Shown here in pieces: positions 26,129-33,694 of a DNA stretch of 47,383 nucleotides (the first letter of the stretch is position 1; every line of letters begins with the position of its first letter). The stretch spans positions 1-47,383 of the forward strand of contig NZ_PGGU01000003.1 in the NCBI RefSeq assembly GCF_002872075.1, in the 5' to 3' direction. Both the position numbers and the translations under genes were made by a program. The notes beneath the pieces are model-generated. The model ran no database searches. It saw nothing but the letters and a program-made list of their open reading frames with translations, and had not been told where the DNA came from. Origin of the DNA: Microbacterium aurantiacum. Its GTDB lineage: Bacteria > Actinomycetota > Actinomycetes > Actinomycetales > Microbacteriaceae.

Positions 26129-26887
26129 ATGCCTGCGCCCCTCACTCTGCCCCGCATCTCCTGGGGCGAGCCCGCATCGCCGCGCCGAGCGCTGCTCGTC
26201 CATGGCCTCGGTTCATCCGGCGCGCTGATGTGGCGCCTCGGCGACGCGCTGGCAGTAGCCGGCTGGCACGCCACTGCTGTGGATCTGCGCGGTCACGGCG
26301 ATGCCCCTCGCTCGATGGACTACACGGTCTCCGCCTACGCCGCCGACCTCGTCGCCGCCCTCCCTGCCGGTGGCGGCCCCTGGGACGCCGTGGTCGGGCA
26401 CTCGCTCGGCGGAGCCGCGAGCGCCGTCGCCGCGGCATCCGCACCGGAGTGGACACGACGACTCGTGCTCATCGACCCGGCGATCCTGGTCGAGGGGCGC
26501 GACGCGAACGTGATCCGCAAGAGCCAGGAGCGCGCCTTCACCGACCCCCGTGTCGACACGGTGCGGTCGGAGCATCCGCACTGGCACCCGCAGGACCAGG
26601 AGCTGAAGGTGGATGCCGTGCTGCGCGCCAGTCGCTGGGCGGTCGAGCAGACCAGCGCGCAGAACAGGCCGTGGGACGTGCGGGCCGATGTCGCACGATT
26701 GACGGTTCCGACGCACGTGATCGGCGCCGATCCCGCCGTCTACAGTCTCTTCACCGGCCCCGTCGCCGACGAGGTCCTCGCGGGCAACCCGGGCATCACG
26801 ATGTCCGTCGTCGCCGGTGCCGGTCACTCGCTGCACCGCGACAAGCCCGACGAATCCATCCGCCAGCTGCTGGAGGCCGTGACATGA
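26129..26887 (+). CDS. Alpha/beta hydrolase
   Basis: A 252-aa alpha/beta-hydrolase-fold protein, soluble. Oxyanion-hole region HGLGSSGALMW at 25-35, nucleophile elbow VGHSLGG with S92, and the catalytic His in GAGHSLHRDKP near the end are all seen; GADPAVYSL is near the acid. Substrate not predictable: esterase, lactonase or thioesterase are possible. It lies 40 nt after the kinase gene and its stop overlaps the start of the acyl-CoA dehydrogenase gene (ATGA), so these last two are coupled. Confidence 0.88.
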   Translation: MPAPLTLPRISWGEPASPRRALLVHGLGSSGALMWRLGDALAVAGWHATAVDLRGHGDAPRSMDYTVSAYAADLVAALPAGGGPWDAVVGHSLGGAASAVAAASAPEWTRRLVLIDPAILVEGRDANVIRKSQERAFTDPRVDTVRSEHPHWHPQDQELKVDAVLRASRWAVEQTSAQNRPWDVRADVARLTVPTHVIGADPAVYSLFTGPVADEVLAGNPGITMSVVAGAGHSLHRDKPDESIRQLLEAVT

Positions 26888-28044
26888 GCACCTTCGACCC
26901 CGCCACGATCCTCCCCGACGCTCTGCTCGATCGCATCCGCGAGCGCGCCCCGATCCATGACAGGGAGAACACGTTCCCGCAGCAGGATCTCGACGAACTG
27001 CGCGACGCCGGATACCTGTCGATCCTCGTTCCCGCCTCGCGCGGCGGTGCCGGTCTCGGTCTCGCGGAGGCCGCGATCCTGCAGCAGCGGTTGGCGACGG
27101 CGGCCCCCGCCACCGCGCTCGCCATCAACATGCACCTGGTGTGGACCGGTGTCGCCAAGGTCTTCGCTGACCGCGGCGTTCCCGGGCTCGAGTTCGTGCA
27201 GGACGGCGCGGTCGCCGGTGAGGTCTTCGCCTTCGGGATCAGCGAGGGCGGCAACGACCTCGTGCTGTTCGGCAGCGACACGGATGCCGCACCGCTCCCC
27301 GACGGCGGCTATGCCTTCACGGGCACGAAGATCTTCACCTCCCTCGCCCCGGTGTGGACGAAGCTCGGCCTGCATGGCCTGGACACCACCAGCGAGGATG
27401 CACCGAAGCTCGTCTTCGCCTTCGTCGAGCGCACCGATGCCGTCGTCACCGGTGATGACTGGGACACGCTCGGGATGCGCGGAACGCAGAGCAGGACGAC
27501 GCGCCTGAACGGAGCCGTCGCCCGAGCCGAGCATGTGGTGCGCCGCATCGATCCGGGCCCGAACCCCGACCCCATCGTCTTCGGCATCTTCGCCGTCTTC
27601 GAGATCCTCCTGGCCTCGGTGTACACCGGGATCGCGCGACGCGCGCTGGAACTCGCCGCCGAGACCGCCCAGAAGCGCCGCTCGAAGAAGACCGGAGCCG
27701 CGTACAGTCAGGACCCCGACATCCGCTGGCGGATCGCCTCGATGGGACTCGCCTACGACGCGCTGCCCCCGCAGATCGACGCCCTCGCCCGCGATGTCGA
27801 CGAGATGGCCGACAACGGAACCCGCTGGTTCTCGCTGCTCTCCGGCGTGAAGCACCGCGCGATCGTGATGGCGAAGGGAGTCGTCGACGAGGCGATGCTG
27901 GTCGCCGGCGGCGGCTCGTACTTCTCCTCGAACGAACTCTCCCGCCTCTACCGTGATGTACTCGCCGGCGCATTCCATCCCTCCGACCCGGAATCGGCGC
28001 ACGCGACCATGGCGACGGCGTGGCTGGGACCTCTGGATTCGTGA
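26884..28044 (+). CDS. Acyl-CoA dehydrogenase family protein
   Basis: A 386-aa flavoenzyme of the acyl-CoA dehydrogenase fold. N-terminal helices (LDELRDAGYLSILVPASRGGAG), the middle beta domain (FTGTKIFTSLAP, WDTLGMRGTQSRTTRLNG) and C-terminal helices (VYTGIARRALELAAETAQKR) are in the usual order. The middle domain GMRGTxS is typical of flavin-binding positions. It could be a true acyl-CoA dehydrogenase or an FMN-dependent monooxygenase of the DszC/SfnC kind, which share this fold; the lack of an obvious catalytic Glu assignment leaves this open. It overlaps the hydrolase gene by 4 nt. Confidence 0.85.
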   Translation: MSTFDPATILPDALLDRIRERAPIHDRENTFPQQDLDELRDAGYLSILVPASRGGAGLGLAEAAILQQRLATAAPATALAINMHLVWTGVAKVFADRGVPGLEFVQDGAVAGEVFAFGISEGGNDLVLFGSDTDAAPLPDGGYAFTGTKIFTSLAPVWTKLGLHGLDTTSEDAPKLVFAFVERTDAVVTGDDWDTLGMRGTQSRTTRLNGAVARAEHVVRRIDPGPNPDPIVFGIFAVFEILLASVYTGIARRALELAAETAQKRRSKKTGAAYSQDPDIRWRIASMGLAYDALPPQIDALARDVDEMADNGTRWFSLLSGVKHRAIVMAKGVVDEAMLVAGGGSYFSSNELSRLYRDVLAGAFHPSDPESAHATMATAWLGPLDS

Positions 28045-28078
28045 CTCGATTCGGCTGAATGCATAAGCCGATTCGATT

Positions 28079-28124
28079 GAAATCGACGATTTCCATTGAG
28101 GAGCCGTCGCCGAAGTGCGAAGAT
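28079..28124 (+). promoter_or_regulatory. Promoter and operator of Lrp-type regulator
   Basis: TTGAGG (28096-28101) and GAAGAT (28119-28124) are separated by exactly 17 bp, and the -10 ends six bases before ATG 28131, predicting a leaderless mRNA. Directly upstream of the -35 is the perfect 15-bp palindrome GAAATCGACGATTTC (28079-28093), a plausible Lrp-family operator. A further imperfect inverted repeat lies at 28047-28075. Confidence 0.55.
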
Positions 28125-28130
28125 CGCACC

Positions 28131-28595
28131 ATGAGCTCGAAGAAGAGATCCCCGCTCGATGACCTTTCGAAGACCATCATCGAGCTTCTGCAGGAGGACG
28201 GCCGGCGTTCGTATTCCGACATCGGACGGGTGGTCGGGCTCAGCGAGGCGGCGGTGCGCCAGCGGGTGCAGAAGCTGACGGACTCGGGCGTCATGCAGAT
28301 CGTCGCCGTCACCGACCCGATGCAGCTGGGCTTCCGCCGTCAGGCCATGATCGGGATCCGTGTCTCCGGCGATGCCCGTCTCGTCGCCGAGGCCGTGGCG
28401 GCCATACCCGCGGTCGACTACGTCGTGGTGACCGTCGGATCCTTCGACGTGCTCGCCGAGGTGGTCTGCGAAGACGACGAGGATCTGCTCGCCCTGCTCG
28501 GCGACAGCATCCGTCCCATCGACGGCGTGCTGTCCACCGAGACCTTCATCTACGCGAAGCTGCAGAAGCAGCTCTACAACTGGGGGACCAGATGA
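28131..28595 (+). CDS. Lrp/AsnC family transcription regulator
   Basis: A 154-aa regulator. N-terminal HTH (LDDLSKTIIELLQEDGRRSYSD, VVGLSEAAVRQRVQKL) followed by a C-terminal RAM/AsnC ligand domain (RQAMIGIRVSG, VDYVVVTVGSFDVLAEVVCED). Such proteins sense amino acids or related metabolites. It overlaps the class III aminotransferase gene by 4 nt (ATGA), so it most likely controls that gene and itself. ATG 28131 is supported by the promoter spacing; an earlier in-frame start at 28059 lies inside the promoter region. Confidence 0.93.
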   Translation: MSSKKRSPLDDLSKTIIELLQEDGRRSYSDIGRVVGLSEAAVRQRVQKLTDSGVMQIVAVTDPMQLGFRRQAMIGIRVSGDARLVAEAVAAIPAVDYVVVTVGSFDVLAEVVCEDDEDLLALLGDSIRPIDGVLSTETFIYAKLQKQLYNWGTR

Positions 28596-29986
28596 CCACG
28601 TCACGTCAGCGCGCATCCGAGGCAGAGTTGCAGCGGATGGCGAAGGATCATCTCTGGATGCACTTCACCCGCCAGTCCTCGATGGCCGAGAACGGCGTCC
28701 CGATCATCGTCAAGGGAGACGGGCACCACATCTGGGATGCCCAGGGCAAGCGCTACTTCGACGGACTCTCCGGTCTCTTCGTGGTGAACGCGGGTCACGG
28801 CCGGCGACGCCTCGCCCACGCCGCCGCCCAGCAGGCGTCCGAGCTCTCTTTCTTCCCGCTGTGGTCGTACGCGCATCCCGCTGCGATAGAACTGGCCGAC
28901 CGGCTCGCTGACGAGGCACCGGGCGATCTGAACCGAGTCTTCTTCTCCACCGGCGGCGGTGAAGCGGTGGAGACGGCGCTGAAGCTCGCGAAGCACTACT
29001 GGAAGCTCATGGGCAAACCCACCAAGCACAAGGTCATCTCGCGCTCGGTGGCGTACCACGGCACCCCGCACGGCGCGCTCGCGATCACCGGCATCCCGGC
29101 GATGAAGTCGATGTTCGAGCCGGTCGCCCCCGGAGGCTTCCGGGTGCCGAACACGAACTTCTACCGTGCGGCGGAGATGGGCGCGCCGGCCGACGACGTG
29201 GAGGCGTTCGGACGCTGGGCCGCCGACCGCATCGAGGAGATGATCCTGTTCGAGGGCGCGGACACCGTCGCCGCCGTCTTCCTGGAACCGGTGCAGAACT
29301 CCGGCGGATGCTTCCCTCCCCCTCCCGGTTACTTCGCCCGGGTGCGCGAGATCTGCGACCGGCACGATGTGCTGCTCGTCTCCGACGAGGTCATCTGCGC
29401 GTTCGGGCGCCTCGGTCACACCTTCGCCTGCACCGGATACGGGTACGTCCCCGACATGATCACCTGCGCGAAAGGCATGACCAGCGGCTACTCGCCGATC
29501 GGCGCCACGATCGTGAGCGATCGGATCTACGAACCGTTCTCACACGGACAGGTGTCGTTCCCGCACGGCTACACCTTTGGCGGTCATCCCGTCTCCGCCG
29601 CCGTCGCCCTGGAGAACCTCGCCATCTTCGACGAGGAGCGACTCAACGAGCGCGTCCGCGAGAACTCGCCGCTGTTCCGCGCAGAGCTGGAGAAGCTGCT
29701 CGATCTCCCCATCGTCGGCGATGTGCGCGGCGACGGCTACTTCTTCGGCATCGAGCTCGTGAAGGACAAGGACACCAAGGAGACCTTCGACGATGCCGAG
29801 TCGGAGCGGCTGCTGCGCGGCTTCCTCTCGCCCGCCCTGTTCGAGGCAGGCCTCTATTGCCGCGCCGACGACCGCGGCGATCCGGTGATCCAGCTCGCCC
29901 CGCCGCTGACCGTCGGTCCCGCCGAGTTCCGCGAGATCGAGCAGCTGCTGCGGAGCGTTCTCACCCGGGCATCCGAGGTGCTCTGA
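28592..29986 (+). CDS. Class III PLP-dependent aminotransferase
   Basis: A 464-aa omega-amino-acid or diamine aminotransferase. PLP contacts: FFSTGGGEAVETALKL (118-133), the YHG motif at 155-157, SDEVICAFGR with D265, and Schiff-base lysine K294 in CAKGMTSGY. Start (WMHFTRQSS, GHHIWDAQGKRYFDGLSGLF) resembles beta-alanine/putrescine/taurine:pyruvate enzymes. The acceptor is probably pyruvate or 2-oxoglutarate. Coupled to an Lrp regulator and convergent with the amine-utilisation operon at 30027-35050, it may remove amino groups from related amines, but it is in a separate transcription unit. Confidence 0.92.
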   Translation: MTTSRQRASEAELQRMAKDHLWMHFTRQSSMAENGVPIIVKGDGHHIWDAQGKRYFDGLSGLFVVNAGHGRRRLAHAAAQQASELSFFPLWSYAHPAAIELADRLADEAPGDLNRVFFSTGGGEAVETALKLAKHYWKLMGKPTKHKVISRSVAYHGTPHGALAITGIPAMKSMFEPVAPGGFRVPNTNFYRAAEMGAPADDVEAFGRWAADRIEEMILFEGADTVAAVFLEPVQNSGGCFPPPPGYFARVREICDRHDVLLVSDEVICAFGRLGHTFACTGYGYVPDMITCAKGMTSGYSPIGATIVSDRIYEPFSHGQVSFPHGYTFGGHPVSAAVALENLAIFDEERLNERVRENSPLFRAELEKLLDLPIVGDVRGDGYFFGIELVKDKDTKETFDDAESERLLRGFLSPALFEAGLYCRADDRGDPVIQLAPPLTVGPAEFREIEQLLRSVLTRASEVL

Positions 29987-30026
29987 GACCGGATCAGGGT
30001 GTTTCGTGGTCGGCGGGCCGCCGAAG

Positions 30027-30764
30027 TCAGATCAGGAAGCCCCTGAGAAGCGCCTCGGAGCCCGCAAGGTGATCCCGCATCGCCGACTCGGCGGCGTCGG
30101 GGCGGCCCGCCAGGATCGCCGTGACGATGTGTTCGTGCTGCTCCCCGGAATGCTGGATGTTGCGTGGCATCAGCGGGAAGGTGTCGAGCCACGCATTGAC
30201 GTCCGCACGGTTCTCGGCGACGAGCGCGACCAGTGACGGGACACCGGCCGCCTCGGCGATCGCCAGGTGGAACAGGGTGTCCAGCCGGCGGTACTCCCCC
30301 GGGCCCGCGGGCAGCGCGGCCTCGTGCCGGCCCCACAGGTCGGCCCTGGTCGCCGCATCCAGAGTCCTGCTGGCGGCGGCGTGCGCGGCTCCCGTCTCCA
30401 GCACGCGTCGAAGCCCGAGCACGTCGTCGAGCTCCGCGGCCGTCACGGCCGTGGAGACGGACGGCTGCGGGAGCGGATCCGCGACGAACGTACCGCCGTA
30501 GCGGCCCCGCCTCGGACGCAGGTAGCCGGTGTCGGCCAGTTCCCGGATCGCGTCGCGCACGGTGTCACGGCTGACGCCGAAGGATGCCGCCAGCTCGCGC
30601 TCCGGCGGCAGCGAGTCGCCGGGTGCCACCACGCCGAGACGGATGGTCTGGACGAGGCGGGCGACGGTGTCCTCCAGAGCGTTGCCGCGCCGAAGTGGCC
30701 GGTACACCGCCCTGCGCACCTCGGCGAGGTCGCCCTCGACTCCCTGCGGAGGATCGGCGCTCAT
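30027..30764 (-). CDS. FadR/GntR-family transcription regulator
   Basis: A 245-aa regulator. The winged-helix is at about 25-95 (NALEDTVARLVQTIRLGVVAPGD, LAASFGVSRDTVRDAIREL, GYLRPRRGRYGG), followed by a helical FCD effector domain with candidate ligand residues (RRLDTLFHLAIAEAAG, QHEHIVTAILAGR). ATG 30764 overlaps the SDR stop codon (ATGA); it is the last gene of the five-gene operon and is likely to control it and the divergent permease. Upstream in-frame extension lies in the SDR gene and is rejected. Confidence 0.92.
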   Translation of the reverse strand: MSADPPQGVEGDLAEVRRAVYRPLRRGNALEDTVARLVQTIRLGVVAPGDSLPPERELAASFGVSRDTVRDAIRELADTGYLRPRRGRYGGTFVADPLPQPSVSTAVTAAELDDVLGLRRVLETGAAHAAASRTLDAATRADLWGRHEAALPAGPGEYRRLDTLFHLAIAEAAGVPSLVALVAENRADVNAWLDTFPLMPRNIQHSGEQHEHIVTAILAGRPDAAESAMRDHLAGSEALLRGFLI

Positions 30765-31540
30765 AGCGGGGTGACGTAGGCGTTGCTGATGCCGCCGTCC
30801 ACGACGAAGGCGCTGGCGGTGATGAAGGACGAGTCGTCGGAGGCGAGGAAGGCCACCGCGGCCGCGAGCTCCTCCGGCTCCGCGAAACGACCCATCGGCA
30901 CGTGCACGAGACGGCGCTGCGCCCGCTCCGGGTCCTTCGCGAAGAGCTCCTGCAGGAGCGGCGTGTTGACCGGTCCGGGGCAGAGCGCGTTCACGCGGAT
31001 GCCCTGGCGGGCGAACTGCACGCCGAGTTCGCGCGACATCGCCAGCACGCCGCCCTTCGAGGCGGTGTAGCTGATCTGCGAGGTCGCCGACCCCAGCAAC
31101 GCGACGAACGAGGCCGTGTTGATGATGGAACCGCGGCCGGCAGGCACCATGTGGCGAAGGGCAGCCCGGCTGCACAGGTACACGCTCTTCAGGTTCACGT
31201 CCTGCACCCGGTCCCACGCCGGCAGCTCGGTGGTCTCGATGGAGTCGTCGTCGGCCGGTGAGATGCCCGCGTTGTTGAAGGCGATGTCGATCCGCCCGAA
31301 CTCGGCGGCGACACCGTCGAACAGCGCGTTCACCTTGGCCTCGTCGGCGACGTCGACGGAGCGGAACGCTCCGCCCACCTCGGCGGCGGCCGCCTCGCCG
31401 GTGGCAGGATCGACGTCGGCGATGACGACGAACGCGCCTTCGGCGGCGAATCGCTTCGCGGTGGCGAAGCCGATGCCGCTCGCGCCGCCGGTGATGATCG
31501 CGACGCGGTCCTTGAGTCGCTGGGTCAGATCAATGCTCAT
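30761..31540 (-). CDS. SDR-family oxidoreductase
   Basis: A 259-aa classical short-chain dehydrogenase. Cofactor motif TGGASGIG at 17-24, an Asp at the end of beta-2 (IADVD) favouring NAD, NNAG at 89-92, catalytic S144, Y158 and K162 (YTASK). In this operon its likely job is oxidising the hydroxyl of a gamma-glutamylated amino alcohol to an aldehyde for the neighbouring aldehyde dehydrogenase; this is inference from gene order. It lies 42 nt after the aldehyde dehydrogenase and overlaps the regulator. Confidence 0.92.
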   Translation of the reverse strand: MSIDLTQRLKDRVAIITGGASGIGFATAKRFAAEGAFVVIADVDPATGEAAAAEVGGAFRSVDVADEAKVNALFDGVAAEFGRIDIAFNNAGISPADDDSIETTELPAWDRVQDVNLKSVYLCSRAALRHMVPAGRGSIINTASFVALLGSATSQISYTASKGGVLAMSRELGVQFARQGIRVNALCPGPVNTPLLQELFAKDPERAQRRLVHVPMGRFAEPEELAAAVAFLASDDSSFITASAFVVDGGISNAYVTPL

Positions 31541-31582
31541 GTGTGTGCTCCGGTTGAAGGGTCGGATGGAGGAGGGAAGCGA

Positions 31583-32944
31583 TCAGGATGCGTCAGTGGC
31601 GAAGAAGACGTTCTTGGTCTCGGTGAAGTGCTCCGCGGCATCCGGTCCGAGCTCGCGCCCGAGGCCCGACGCCTTCATGCCGCCGAACGGGGTGGCGTAG
31701 CGGACCGAGGAATGCGAGTTCACCGACAGCACGCCGCTCTGCACGCCCCGAGCCACCCGCACGGCGCGGCCGAGGTTCTCGGTCCACAACGAACCCGCCA
31801 GACCGTACGCGGTGTCGTTGGCGAGGCGGATCGCGTCGGCCTCGTCCTCGAACGGCATCACCGCGACGACAGGACCGAACACCTCCTGCTGTGCGATCCG
31901 GTCGGCGGGGTCGGCCAGCACCACCGTCGGCGCGAACCAGAATCCGTCACCGGCGGGCGCCGTGCCGCGGAACGCGACGTTCGCGTCGTCGAGGAACGAC
32001 GCCACGGTGTCGCGGTGGTTCGCCGAGATGAGCGGTCCCATGTCGGTGTCCGCGCTGCCGGGATCGCCGACCCGCCAGGCCGCCACAGCCGGTTCGAGCA
32101 GCTCCAGAAAACGGTCGAATACCGATCGCTGCACGAGCAGGCGGCTGCGGGCACAGCAGTCCTGACCGGCGTTGTCGAACACCGAGCCTGGAACGGCGGC
32201 CACCGCCCGCTCGAGGTCGGCGTCGGCGAAGACGATGTTGGCGCTCTTGCCGCCGAGCTCCAGCGTGACCGGCTTCAGCGCCCTGGCGCATCCCGCGGCC
32301 ACATCGATCCCGACCTCGGTCGACCCGGTGAAGACGACCTTGCGGACGTCGGGGTGCTCGACCAGACGCTGACCGACGATCGAACCGGATCCGGTGACGA
32401 CCTCGAGCAGTCCGGCCGGCACACCGGCCTCGACGGCCAGCTCGCCGAGCCGCATCGCCGTGAGCGGTGTGAGCTCGGCGGGCTTCAGCACGACCGCGTT
32501 GCCCGCGGCGAGCGCCGGCGCGAACGCCCACGACGCGATCGTCATCGGGAAGTTCCAGGGCACGATGACCCCCACGACGCCGTACGGGTCGTGGAACGTC
32601 ACGTCGAGTCCGCCTGCGACCGGGATCTGCCGCCCGGAGAGGCGCTCCGGATCGGCCGAGTAGTAGTTGAGCACCTGGGCGACGTGCGCCGCCTCCCACC
32701 GCGCCGATGAGATCGGGTGTCCGGAATTGAGCACCTCCAGCTGAGCGAGCTCCTCCACGGCGCCTTCGACCGCGCGGGCGAAGGAGCGCAGAGCATCGGC
32801 GCGCGCGACCGGAGCGAGAGCCGCCCAACGGCGTTGCGCGGCCATGGCGCGTGCGATCGCCGCATCCGTCTCCGCGACATCCGCTCGCGCGATGTCGCGG
32901 ATGGGTGCACCGGTCGACGGGTTGATGACAGTGAACGCGCTCAT
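31583..32944 (-). CDS. Aldehyde dehydrogenase, PuuC-like role
   Basis: A 453-aa NAD(P)-dependent aldehyde dehydrogenase. Motifs: VPWNFP (N131), VVLKPAELTP with K154, FTGSTEVG, ELGGKSANIVFADAD with general base E229, and the nucleophile C263 in GQDCCARSRLLV (a second Cys follows). It probably oxidises a gamma-glutamyl-amino-aldehyde to the acid. ATG 32944 overlaps the amidohydrolase stop codon (ATGA); a longer open frame continues upstream into that gene and is not used. Confidence 0.95.
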   Translation of the reverse strand: MSAFTVINPSTGAPIRDIARADVAETDAAIARAMAAQRRWAALAPVARADALRSFARAVEGAVEELAQLEVLNSGHPISSARWEAAHVAQVLNYYSADPERLSGRQIPVAGGLDVTFHDPYGVVGVIVPWNFPMTIASWAFAPALAAGNAVVLKPAELTPLTAMRLGELAVEAGVPAGLLEVVTGSGSIVGQRLVEHPDVRKVVFTGSTEVGIDVAAGCARALKPVTLELGGKSANIVFADADLERAVAAVPGSVFDNAGQDCCARSRLLVQRSVFDRFLELLEPAVAAWRVGDPGSADTDMGPLISANHRDTVASFLDDANVAFRGTAPAGDGFWFAPTVVLADPADRIAQQEVFGPVVAVMPFEDEADAIRLANDTAYGLAGSLWTENLGRAVRVARGVQSGVLSVNSHSSVRYATPFGGMKASGLGRELGPDAAEHFTETKNVFFATDAS

Positions 32945-33693
32945 CGCGCTTCCTCCTTCTGCCGCGCGGCGAACGCGCGAGCCTGTGAGACGAGATCTTC
33001 GAAGAGGCGCCGATCGTCGCTGTTCTCCTCGGGGTGCCATTGCACACCGACGAGATAGCCGTCGCCCGCGCCCTCGACGGCCTGTACCAGACCGTCGTCG
33101 GATCGCGCGCTGACGACGAGACCGTCGCCGAGCCGTCCGATGCCCTGATGGTGATAGCTGTGCACGGGGTAGTCGTCGTCGCCGAGAATCTGCGAGAGCG
33201 TCGTCTCTGCTTCGATGATCACCTCGTTCTCGGCGAAGACGCCACCGCCGATCCGGTAGCGATCGGTGCCCAGGGAATCCGGCAGATGCTGCTCGAGGGT
33301 GCCACCCCTCGCCACGTTCACCAGCTGCAGGCCCCGGCAGATGGCGAGCACCGGCAGCCGACGACGCTCGGCGGCACGGAACAGCGCCAGCTCCCATGCG
33401 TCGCGGTCGATGCGCGCAGCATCCGTCTGCGGATGGCGTTCGGCACCGTACAGCTCGGGCTGCACGTCGGCACCGCCGGTGAGGATCAGTCCGTCCAGCC
33501 CCGCGACGGCGATGTCGGCGTGCTGCTCCGCCTGCGGAGGCAGCAGCAGGGCGACGCCGCCGGAACCGGCGACGGCATTCAAATACACCTCAGGCAGGAA
33601 CGCCGCGCGCACATCCCACACGCCCTGTCGGGCCCGTTCGAGATAGGTGCTGACGCCGATGCGCGGCGCCGCGACAACGCGGTCCGCCGACAT
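32941..33693 (-). CDS. Class-I glutamine amidotransferase-type hydrolase, PuuD-like
   Basis: A 250-aa peptidase C26 family protein that would hydrolyse a gamma-glutamyl amide and release glutamate. Signature parts: GLILTGGADVQPELYG, the nucleophile C119 in AICRGLQLVNVARGG, HSYHHQ and the VQWHPEEN motif with catalytic His and Glu. Free-standing members include PuuD, which cleaves gamma-glutamyl-GABA. ATG 33693 follows the ligase stop codon by one base. An upstream extension starting at 33747 is possible but overlaps the ligase. Confidence 0.93.
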   Translation of the reverse strand: MSADRVVAAPRIGVSTYLERARQGVWDVRAAFLPEVYLNAVAGSGGVALLLPPQAEQHADIAVAGLDGLILTGGADVQPELYGAERHPQTDAARIDRDAWELALFRAAERRRLPVLAICRGLQLVNVARGGTLEQHLPDSLGTDRYRIGGGVFAENEVIIEAETTLSQILGDDDYPVHSYHHQGIGRLGDGLVVSARSDDGLVQAVEGAGDGYLVGVQWHPEENSDDRRLFEDLVSQARAFAARQKEEAR

Positions 33694-33694
33694 C

